Source: Caldicellulosiruptor morganii (GTDB lineage Bacteria; Bacillota; Thermoanaerobacteria; Caldicellulosiruptorales; Caldicellulosiruptoraceae). Taken from it: a stretch of DNA of 64,000 nucleotides. The translations under genes were made by a program, and so were the position numbers. A model generated the notes under the pieces. It searched no databases and was not told the DNA's origin. It saw only the letters and a list, made by a program, of their open reading frames with translations. This document shows positions 44,455 through 51,632 of the stretch, piece after piece. Where the stretch lies: the NCBI RefSeq assembly GCF_026810225.1, contig NZ_CP113865.1:597001-661000 (forward strand), read 5' to 3'. Within the stretch, counting starts at the first letter, position 1. The number at the start of each line of letters is the position of its first letter.

Positions 44455-45432
44455 ATGAAAAGAGTTTTATCGGGTACAAGGCCGACAGGAATTTTGCATC
44501 TGGGAAACTACTTTGGTGCAATAGAGAGCTGGGTAAAACTTCAGGATCAGTATGAGTGTTTCTTTTTTGTCGCCGACTGGCATGCACTTACAACCGGGTA
44601 TGAAGATACATCCAATTTAAGAGAGTATACAAAGCAGGTGATTATTGATTTGCTTGCGTGCGGGCTTGACCCCAATAAGTGTACCATATTTGTTCAATCT
44701 CATGTACCTGAGCACGCGGAGCTTCATCTTTTATTTTCAATGATAACTCCACTTTCCTGGCTCTACCGATGCCCGACTTATAAAGACCAGATGAGAGAGC
44801 TAAAAGAACGGAATATAGCAACCTATGGCTTTTTGGGATATCCATGTTTGCAGGCGGCAGATATTTTAATATACAAAGCTGAACTTGTTCCTGTTGGGGA
44901 GGACCAGCTTCCGCACCTGGAGCTCACAAGAGAAATTGCAAGAAGGTTCAACTACCTGTATGGGCAAACGTTCCCTGAACCGCAGCCAATCTTGAATACC
45001 GTAAAAGTCCTGATCGGGACCGATGGAAGAAAGATGAGCAAAAGCTATGGTAATACAATTGCTCTATCTGAAGATTTGGAAAGTGTGAGAAAAAAAGTAA
45101 TGAACATGGTCACAGACCCTGCGAGAATAAGAAAAAATGATCCCGGTCATCCGGAGGTTTGTACTGTATTTGCTTATCACAGGATATTCAGTCAAGATTC
45201 TATAGATGAGATAGACTCAAGCTGCAGACAAGGGAAAATTGGCTGTGTTGAATGCAAGAAGAAGCTGTTTGAAAATCTTTCTGGATTTTTGGAACCAATT
45301 CAGGGTAGAAGAAAAGAGCTTGAAAATGATATGGATTTTGTATATGGAGTGATTGAGGAGGGGGCTAAAAAGGCAAAAGCTGTAGCATCCCAAACATTAA
45401 AAGAAGCAAAGGATAGGGCAGGGCTGTTATGA
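44455..45432 (+). CDS. trpS: Tryptophanyl-tRNA synthetase
   Basis: A 325-residue class Ic synthetase. HIGH-like motif TGILHLGNYFGA (about residues 12-23), KMSKS-like GTDGRKMSKSYGNTI (about 188-202), and tryptophan-pocket segment PVGEDQLPHLELTREIA. Length is usual for the bacterial enzyme. I looked for a T-box leader and see none; only 53 bp separate it from the M50 gene. Its stop overlaps the scpA start by 4 bp. Confidence 0.97.
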   Translation: MKRVLSGTRPTGILHLGNYFGAIESWVKLQDQYECFFFVADWHALTTGYEDTSNLREYTKQVIIDLLACGLDPNKCTIFVQSHVPEHAELHLLFSMITPLSWLYRCPTYKDQMRELKERNIATYGFLGYPCLQAADILIYKAELVPVGEDQLPHLELTREIARRFNYLYGQTFPEPQPILNTVKVLIGTDGRKMSKSYGNTIALSEDLESVRKKVMNMVTDPARIRKNDPGHPEVCTVFAYHRIFSQDSIDEIDSSCRQGKIGCVECKKKLFENLSGFLEPIQGRRKELENDMDFVYGVIEEGAKKAKAVASQTLKEAKDRAGLL

Positions 45433-46139
45433 GCTTTGAGGTAAAGCTTCCTAATTTTGAAGGACCGCTTGACCTGTTGCTTTATCTTATAAAGAAAGAT
45501 AAGATAAATATCTATGATATTCCTATTTCTGAAATTACTAACCAGTATCTGATGTATATAAAACATATGGATGCTATAAATGTAGATTCTGTTTCTGAAT
45601 TTTTGGTTATGGCATCAACACTTCTGGAGATTAAATCAAAGATGCTTTTGCCAGCATTAAAACAGGAGGAAGATGACCCAAGACAGGAGCTTGTTGAAAA
45701 GCTCAAATTATATCAGAAGTATAAAGAGATGGCAATTTACTTAAAGGAGAATCATCCATATAGAGAAAGTTACAGAAGAGTGGTTGGCATAGAAACTCTG
45801 GAAAAGGATGTTACAGTAAAGCTTGATATAAGCAAACTTTTTGAGGCATATAAAAATATTCTGACTAAAAGTGAGGTATCGCCGATTAGTATCGAAAATA
45901 CTCAAAAACTCCATGAAATAACCAAAAAACAGACAATTTCAATTTTAAAAGTGATAAGGCAGGTTTTTGAGTATATAAAGCAAAAGGGTGTTTTGTATTT
46001 CAGTGCTCTTATAAAAGGAATTTCAAAAGAGGAGATAGTGTACAGATTCCTGGCAATTTTGGAGTTATGTAAATTGGGTCATATTTGTGTATCTCAGCAA
46101 CAGGTGTTTGACGATATAAAAATCACAAAAAGGCAGTGA
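45429..46139 (+). CDS. scpA: Segregation and condensation protein A
   Basis: A 236-residue kleisin that bridges the SMC heads. N-terminal domain FEGPLDLLLYLIKKDKINIYDIPISEITNQY (start of the chain, residues about 10-40) is the family signature; then SEFLVMASTLLEIKSKMLLP, a linker, and a C-terminal winged helix. ATG 45429 overlaps the trpS stop (ATGA). scpB follows after 12 bp, the usual arrangement. Confidence 0.96.
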   Translation: MSFEVKLPNFEGPLDLLLYLIKKDKINIYDIPISEITNQYLMYIKHMDAINVDSVSEFLVMASTLLEIKSKMLLPALKQEEDDPRQELVEKLKLYQKYKEMAIYLKENHPYRESYRRVVGIETLEKDVTVKLDISKLFEAYKNILTKSEVSPISIENTQKLHEITKKQTISILKVIRQVFEYIKQKGVLYFSALIKGISKEEIVYRFLAILELCKLGHICVSQQQVFDDIKITKRQ

Positions 46140-46151
46140 GGCTAAAAGAGG

Positions 46152-46691
46152 ATGGATAGGGCAGCTGCAAAGTCTGTGATTGAAAGTATACTTTTGATGA
46201 GTACATCACCGCTTGAAATAAACAGGCTTGCGAAGATTCTGAATATTTCCGAGGAGGAAGTTGAAAATTTTATTGAGGAGCTAAAGCAGGAGTATATTGA
46301 AGCTAAAAAGGGTTTTTTGATTGTAAAAGAAGAAAAAGGGTATGTTTTGGTTACAAACCCGGAGAATTCTAAGTATATAAAGGAGTATTTTGAATTTGAA
46401 CAAAAACAAATGGCACTTTCACAGGCTGCGTATGAGGTACTCTCTATAGTGGCACTCAACGGACCTGTAACAAGGCAGGAGATAGAAAAGATAAGAGGGG
46501 TTGGCAGTGAAAATGTGATAAAAAATCTGCTTGAAAAAGGGCTTATAAAAGAAGCAGGGCGGCTTGAAACAGTGGGAAGACCGGCTTTGTATGAGGTGAC
46601 AGAACTTTTTTACCACTGCCTGGGAATAAAAGATTTGGAAGAGTTGAAACAAAAGTTCATTGAGGCTCAAAAAGGGGATACAACAATTTGA
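46152..46691 (+). CDS. scpB: Segregation and condensation protein B
   Basis: A 179-residue protein with two winged-helix domains: residues about 1-80 (ESILLMSTSPLEINRLAKILNISEEEVENFIEEL) and about 85-165 (LSQAAYEVLSIVALNGPVTRQEIEKIRGV). VGRPALYEVTELF is the family hallmark. It dimerises and binds ScpA in the SMC-ScpAB chromosome condensation complex. The terminator hairpin overlaps its last codons. Confidence 0.97.
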   Translation: MDRAAAKSVIESILLMSTSPLEINRLAKILNISEEEVENFIEELKQEYIEAKKGFLIVKEEKGYVLVTNPENSKYIKEYFEFEQKQMALSQAAYEVLSIVALNGPVTRQEIEKIRGVGSENVIKNLLEKGLIKEAGRLETVGRPALYEVTELFYHCLGIKDLEELKQKFIEAQKGDTTI

Positions 46692-46706
46692 TGTATCCTC
46701 TTTTTG
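46670..46706 (+). terminator. Terminator of the trpS-scpAB transcript
   Basis: GGATACA (46676-46682) with TGTATCC (46692-46698), extended by A-T and G-T pairs to about 13 bp, followed by T5. The remaining bases up to 46970 show no gene. Confidence 0.88.
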
Positions 46707-46970
46707 TTTTTTATAGAAATATTTGCAAATAATATTATAAACTTATCCATCAGCATAAACATCAAGATTTGCACAGCATGGCAAAAAGATAAGATAATTG
46801 TACAGAAAAACCCTTTTGAAATTTCAGAAAGAGATTTTATATATTTTAAAAAGAAAGACGGTGCGTAGTTTGTGTATTTTTAACAAATGACTTGTTAACT
46901 CACAATATGTTATACTAAATTTAGACAGAATTCGACAAAAAGTAAAGCTTAAAATAGAGGATGTGGCAGG

Positions 46971-47346
46971 GTGGAGCTAAGAGTTAAAATACTTATTGTG
47001 ACAATCTTGATAGCACTTTTACCTTCATCAATTGTAGCTGTGTATGTTATGACAAACCTGATACCTCAGTATGAAAAGATAGTTTATGAGTATTTTGTAA
47101 ATCAGCAGAAAAGGTCCCTGGAAAAGATAACTCAAAAGGCATTTGATGATATCAATAGCAGATGTATTTGATGCCCTCACAACTGACAGACCTTACAGAA
47201 AAGCATATTCTACACAGGAAGCTATTCTAATCATGAAAAGTGATGTTGGGAAGAAATTTGATCCGGAGATATTTGATGTCTTTTTGCAGGTATTGGAAGA
47301 AGAGAAAAAATTAAATGTTGAGATGAAGATAGATGGACAGGTATAA
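46971..47346 (+). pseudogene. Remnant of a membrane HD-GYP sensor protein with internal deletion
   Basis: The 5' part (GTG 46971 to about 47160) encodes a membrane anchor (ILIVTILIALLPSSIVAVYVM) and the start of an extracytoplasmic sensor region (LIPQYEKIVYEYFVNQQKRSLEKI). The 3' part, in another frame (about 47143-47346), encodes the C-terminal end of an HD-GYP c-di-GMP phosphodiesterase: IADVFDALTTDRPYRKAYS and KKFDPEIFDVFLQVL. The catalytic HD, GYP and most of the sensor are missing. This is a former sensor-phosphodiesterase reduced to its two ends, joined out of frame near 47150. Confidence 0.85.
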
Positions 47347-48457
47347 ACTTAAGGTGTTGCTTGAGTCTGATGAAGGACCAAAACTTGATTTTAAAAGTAA
47401 GCTTTCTCTGGAGACAGAAAGTGAAAAAAAGGAACTTGTAAAGGATGTAATTGCTATTGCAAATTCAAGAGGTGGCAGAGGATATATCATCTTTGGTGTT
47501 GAAGACAAAACCAAAAAAGTCGTTGGAATAGAAGATGAAGGAATTACCGAGGAGAAGATTCAGCAGATTATCTCAAGCAGATGTGACCCTCCTGTTTCAA
47601 TTAAGTTTGAGATTATGGAGTACGAAGGTAAAAGAGTAGGGATACTTACCATTTACAAAAGCAGTTTGCGTCCCCACCAGATGGTGCAAAATGGAGTGTT
47701 TTATATAAGGCGTGGGTCCACCACAGATGTTGCAAAGCGAGAAGAGATTGCTTCCATGTTTGAAGAAAGTGGTATTGTCAACTTTGAGATGACAATCATA
47801 AGGAATGCAACTATTTCAGACCTTGACCCGAATCTTATAAGCTTATTTTTCAAAAAAAGTGGGATTGCTTCTGAATGGGATAATGTGGTTTTGCTTGAGA
47901 GCTTCGGAATTATTCAAAGAGACAGAGAAAACGGAAATTTTTACCCTACAATGGCTGGAATACTTGTCTTTGGTAAGTACCCGGAGCGGTTTATACCTTC
48001 TGCTTATTTGAATTTTGAATTTTTTGACCACAATATGATTATTTGTGGTAACATATATAGTATAATAAATTCGATTGTAAATAACCTGACAGGAAAGTAC
48101 CCGCAGAAGAATTTATGGGCGCTGTTTGAAGCAGTTGCGAATGCCCTTGTGCACAGGGACTACTGTGATATAACAAGGGCAACAGCGGTGAGGATTACCG
48201 AAAAGTCCATAGAAGTTGCAAATCCGGGCTGCCTTTTGGAAGGCAATATAGTTTACAATATGGGAAGGGAGATTATCCCGCGAAGGCGGAATCCCTGGAT
48301 TTATCAAAAGATGATTGTCTTGGACGAACATAATCTATTTTTAAGAAGCGGTAAAGGTATTGGGAAGATTAAAAAGAGTTATCCTTCTGCGAAGCTGGTA
48401 AACGTAAATTCTCAGAATACCTTTAAGATTATATTGCCGCCAATAGAGAAACTGTAA
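47333..48457 (+). CDS. AlbA_2 (Schlafen-like) putative DNA-binding / ATPase protein
   Basis: A 374-residue protein. The N-terminal AlbA_2 domain has ESDEGPKLDFKSKLS, IANSRGGRGYIIFGVED and the FYIRRGSTTDVA motif (residues about 10-135). The C-terminal half includes ALVHRDYCDITRATAVRITEKSIEVANPG, the HATPase-like module usual in these regulators. They are annotated as transcriptional regulators or ATP-dependent helicase-like proteins, without firm function. The start overlaps the HD-GYP remnant by 14 bp, so it was probably downstream of that sensor in one operon. The TPR-HTH gene follows after 8 bp. Confidence 0.85.
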   Translation: MDRYKLKVLLESDEGPKLDFKSKLSLETESEKKELVKDVIAIANSRGGRGYIIFGVEDKTKKVVGIEDEGITEEKIQQIISSRCDPPVSIKFEIMEYEGKRVGILTIYKSSLRPHQMVQNGVFYIRRGSTTDVAKREEIASMFEESGIVNFEMTIIRNATISDLDPNLISLFFKKSGIASEWDNVVLLESFGIIQRDRENGNFYPTMAGILVFGKYPERFIPSAYLNFEFFDHNMIICGNIYSIINSIVNNLTGKYPQKNLWALFEAVANALVHRDYCDITRATAVRITEKSIEVANPGCLLEGNIVYNMGREIIPRRRNPWIYQKMIVLDEHNLFLRSGKGIGKIKKSYPSAKLVNVNSQNTFKIILPPIEKL

Positions 48458-48465
48458 AGAGGAGT

Positions 48466-49863
48466 ATGTTGTCGAAGATGGTGAAAGGTAAGGTTGTGAA
48501 TTTGCATCCCACATCATCACGGTTTTTTAGGATGGGAATTAAACATTATGAAAAAGGTGAGATAGACATTGCTATTGAGAGACTCAAAAGAGCACTTGAA
48601 CTTGATAGTAAAAATATTGAGATAAAATTTAACTTGGCAGGACTTTTAGCACAGATAGGAGACTTTGAGAATTCAAATAGACTCTTGCAGGAGCTTGCTC
48701 ATGACAATCCAGAATTTTACGATTCTCTTTTTGGACTTGGCTGTAATTTTTTTGAGATGGGCAAGCTAAGAGAAGCAAAACACTTTTTAAAAAGGTATCT
48801 ACAGCTTAGCAATAACATGGAATTTAAGGAAGCAGCTGAAGATCTTCTTGATTTTATTGAGACGCAGCAGGAATTTGAAAAAGAACAAAAAGAGATGGAA
48901 AAATTAACAAAGCTTTTAGAAAGAGGCAATTTTCTTTTAGAAAATGGACGTTACGGGGATGCTATAAAGTATTTTAAGATGATACTGTCAAAAGATAATA
49001 CAATCTTTGCAGCAAGGAACAATTTGTCGCTTGCTTATTTTTATATGGGGGAGATTGAAAAAGCAATACAGGAGGCAAAGAAGGTTTTAGAGGTTGATAA
49101 ATACAATGTTTATGCAAATTGCAATCTGGCGTTTTTTTACAGTACAGCTGGCAAAACAAAAGAGCTCAGAAAGCAGCTGAAAATAATACTGGAGCTTAAA
49201 ACGTACGACAACAAAGACAGGATAAAAGTACTGGACACGCTGATAAAGCTAAATCAGCATGATGCAATTGTTGAGAGAGCAGCTGAACTCTTTGAAATTA
49301 CAAAAGAGCCTTATTTTAAGCATATACAGGCAATTGCATTGTATAATACAAAAAGGTATATAAAAGCAAAAAAGATATGGATGGAGCTTAAAAAGAAGTT
49401 TGACATGCCAGAAATCAGGATTGACTATTTCATCAAAAAGGTGGAGAATGTAATAAAAACCTTCAAAAAGGACACTGTAGACTATTTTGAAACAGGTTAT
49501 ACAGGTTCTTCACAGCTTGAGGAGAAAGAGTTTAAAAACCAGCTTCAAAAACATATTAATTTCTATTTTTCTCAGACATTTGAGGAAAATTCAAACAGGA
49601 TAATGGATATAATACAGCAAAATGTGCTGTTAAGTGAAGAAGATAAAAATGGCATCTACAAACTTTTAAATGCTCTTCCGCTTGAAAAACAGAGACTCAA
49701 TCTTACTGCAATTGCAGCGGTTGTATACTATGTCTATACAAAGCATTTTGCTAAAAGGAAGGTCAAACAAAAGGATATAGCACGGCAATTTGGTATCTCT
49801 CAAACAGTGTTTTCAAAATGGTTTAAAGAATTCAGGGAGTTATTGCTGGGAGAAGAAACTTGA
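48466..49863 (+). CDS. TPR-repeat protein with C-terminal helix-turn-helix
   Basis: A 465-residue soluble protein. At least five tetratricopeptide repeats lie in residues about 15-310 (for example HYEKGEIDIAIERLKRALEL, ENGRYGDAIKYFKMIL, YFYMGEIEKAIQEAKKVLEV). The C-terminus ends in a helical bundle and a clear HTH, VKQKDIARQFGISQTVFSKWFKEFREL (about 433-459). This is the layout of a repeat-sensor transcription factor, but no target is known. AGAGGAG precedes ATG 48466. Together with the AlbA_2 protein it forms a two-gene unit. Confidence 0.85.
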   Translation: MLSKMVKGKVVNLHPTSSRFFRMGIKHYEKGEIDIAIERLKRALELDSKNIEIKFNLAGLLAQIGDFENSNRLLQELAHDNPEFYDSLFGLGCNFFEMGKLREAKHFLKRYLQLSNNMEFKEAAEDLLDFIETQQEFEKEQKEMEKLTKLLERGNFLLENGRYGDAIKYFKMILSKDNTIFAARNNLSLAYFYMGEIEKAIQEAKKVLEVDKYNVYANCNLAFFYSTAGKTKELRKQLKIILELKTYDNKDRIKVLDTLIKLNQHDAIVERAAELFEITKEPYFKHIQAIALYNTKRYIKAKKIWMELKKKFDMPEIRIDYFIKKVENVIKTFKKDTVDYFETGYTGSSQLEEKEFKNQLQKHINFYFSQTFEENSNRIMDIIQQNVLLSEEDKNGIYKLLNALPLEKQRLNLTAIAAVVYYVYTKHFAKRKVKQKDIARQFGISQTVFSKWFKEFRELLLGEET

Positions 49864-49903
49864 GCTGTAAAACTTATTATACACAGAAGGAGGTATGCAA
49901 CAG

Positions 49904-49932
49904 TTGAGAATTACAATGCAAAAAGGTATAAT
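49904..49932 (+). promoter_or_regulatory. Promoter upstream of the second TnpB-like element (probably the original thrS promoter)
   Basis: TTGAGA (49904-49909), 17-bp spacer and perfect TATAAT (49927-49932). The next co-directional housekeeping gene is thrS, now 1.7 kb away because of the element. Confidence 0.6.
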
Positions 49933-50027
49933 TTTGACTGGGTAGCATTAAAAGTTATTCTGTATGCAAAAGGTTGGTAATATATATGCTACCAGCAGAA
50001 GAGCCTTAATAAGAGGTGTAAAAAAAC

Positions 50028-51506
50028 GTGGTAACAGTTCAGACCAAGCTTATTTTTGAAAGTTATGAAGACAAGCAAAAGATACTTGAGCTTATGAGAA
50101 GATGGTCTTCATGCATGAGATTTGCATACAAAAGGCTTTTAGAAGGCTTTGATAGAAATAGCCTCAAAAAAGATTTGCAGGGGATTTTTTATTTGAACTC
50201 AAGGTATGTAGATGATGCAATAATGAAAGCAAAAGCTGTTTTAGAGTCCTGCAAGCAAAGAGGAGAAGACCCGAGGAAAGCTATCTTTGGCGGCAGGCAG
50301 CTTTTTGAAAAGCTCAAAAAGCGGCATATAAATGGCAAGCCTTATAAAAAGCTCAAGATTGAGTGGCAGGAAAAAAGGAAAGGGAATTTATATTCAAGAG
50401 GGGACAGGAGCAAGAAAGGGAACTTAAACACAAGGATTGTGACAAATGAAAGAGGCACATTTTTGAGGATAAATGTAGGAGATAGAAAATATGTATTTGC
50501 AAGATTGTCAGCTGGTTATAAGAAAGGCAAAGATAGAAGACAAATTTTACAGGAGATTGCTACCCTTGGAGTGCCTTATTCTGTAGAGCTAAAACTCAAA
50601 AATGGGAATGTGTATGCTTACTTTTCAGCAGAAGAACTCTTTCCGGCGACAGAAATAACCAAGGAAAATGGTGCTATAGGTATAGATACAAATGCATATC
50701 CAAATCACATGGCATGGGTAGAGGTGGACAGAAGCGGACAGTTTATAAGCCATGGCAAGATTCCAATGCCAGAGCTTGAAAGTGGAAGTTTTGAAAAAAG
50801 AGAGTATTACAGGTGGCAGTATGCGCATGAGGTTGTGAAGATTGCAAAAGAGAAAAGAAAAGCTATTGTGATAGAGAGGCTTGATATAAAAGACAAAGGG
50901 CAAAGAGGAGATTTTTCTTTCAGAAAATCAAGACGGATAAGACATTTTTTCAGTTACAGGTCGCTTTTAGACAAAATCAAGATTTCAGCAAAACGAGAAG
51001 GGATAGAGGTTATAGAAGTAAATCCTGCGTACACATCAGTGATAGGGATGCTAAAGTTCGCACCGCAGTTTATGATAAGCAAAGATGTTGCAAGCGCATA
51101 TGTGATAGCAAGAAGAGGACTTGGAAAAAAAGAGAGGATACCTGCAAACTACATGAAGCTTTTAAATAATCTTGATGCCAGTAGTTTAGAAGAGCTAAAA
51201 GGGTATGTGAGAAAAGAAGTTAAAAATGTTTACTTGAGAAGGAAACAAATCAAAGAGATTGAATATGTAATGCGGAAGATACAAAGCTCTGGGAGTGAGC
51301 CAGGGAGGCTATTTGCACCTCTGGATGGAACAAGTGCGATTAGCTGTAGTGCAGGCTACAATCTCTGGCGAGTTCTCAGGGTAGCGGTGGTAACACCACT
51401 CTCCCCTGACAGGGTGTTGCGAGACATGTCTGTCCTGAAACGGATATTGGTTTCAGGGCAAGTGGGGGGACCGAAAATCGGCGCAAGTTCCTACTTCTTG
51501 GGGTAG
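50028..51506 (+). CDS. TnpB-related RuvC-like protein without zinc finger (IS200/IS605 accessory type)
   Basis: A 492-residue protein. RuvC triad: Asp in GIDTNAYPNHMAWVEV (about residues 222-237), Glu in AIVIERLDIKDKG (about 283-295), Asp in ISKDVASAYVIARRGLG (about 352-368). VIEVNPAYTSVIG matches the usual TnpB strand before the zinc ribbon, but the CxxC zinc ribbon itself is absent. The last 75 residues or so look like read-through of a structured RNA rather than a folded domain. Members of this family are annotated as TnpB-related accessory proteins; nuclease activity is untested. GTG start with AAGAGG upstream. Confidence 0.82.
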   Translation: MVTVQTKLIFESYEDKQKILELMRRWSSCMRFAYKRLLEGFDRNSLKKDLQGIFYLNSRYVDDAIMKAKAVLESCKQRGEDPRKAIFGGRQLFEKLKKRHINGKPYKKLKIEWQEKRKGNLYSRGDRSKKGNLNTRIVTNERGTFLRINVGDRKYVFARLSAGYKKGKDRRQILQEIATLGVPYSVELKLKNGNVYAYFSAEELFPATEITKENGAIGIDTNAYPNHMAWVEVDRSGQFISHGKIPMPELESGSFEKREYYRWQYAHEVVKIAKEKRKAIVIERLDIKDKGQRGDFSFRKSRRIRHFFSYRSLLDKIKISAKREGIEVIEVNPAYTSVIGMLKFAPQFMISKDVASAYVIARRGLGKKERIPANYMKLLNNLDASSLEELKGYVRKEVKNVYLRRKQIKEIEYVMRKIQSSGSEPGRLFAPLDGTSAISCSAGYNLWRVLRVAVVTPLSPDRVLRDMSVLKRILVSGQVGGPKIGASSYFLG

Positions 51507-51612
51507 GGGCTATGGCTTTCCCAAATACCGCCTGCTGGGGCTGGGAAAGTCTTGAGATGGCGGATTACAAATACCCCAGCCGCCAATACTGTACAATTTT
51601 GCACAGTATTGG
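51285..51612 (+). ncRNA. Structured, omega-RNA-like 3' region of the second element
   Basis: Base composition changes here to G/C-rich and the strand folds strongly. CCTGAAAC/GTTTCAGG (51434-51441 with 51450-51457) is a perfect 8-bp stem. CTTTCCCA/TGGGAAAG (51516-51523 with 51542-51549), CCGCC/GGCGG (51528-51532 with 51559-51563) and GCTGGGG/CCCCAGC (51534-51540 with 51574-51580) cross one another. That implies a pseudoknot or alternative folds. The region ends in a 10-bp hairpin. It overlaps the 3' end of the ORF, as omega RNAs do. Expression not shown. Confidence 0.5.
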
Positions 51613-51632
51613 TTGACCAGGAAAAGCTTTAA

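Larger units (their letters stand above)
49938..51615 (+). mobile_element. TnpB-like element between the TPR gene and thrS
   Basis: The stretch holds one TnpB-type ORF flanked by structured ends. On the left, GGTAGCAT (49941-49948) and its complement ATGCTACC (49986-49993) form an inverted repeat. On the right, a perfect 10-bp hairpin CCAATACTGT/ACAGTATTGG lies at 51583-51612. TTGAC occurs just outside each end (49934-49938 and 51613-51617). There is no tnpA. Limits are approximate. Confidence 0.6.

Noticed and set aside
49864-50027. T-box leader for thrS
   Set aside because: No T-box sequence (TGG-N-ACC type) or specifier stem-loop array is visible here or directly before thrS at 51.6 kb.
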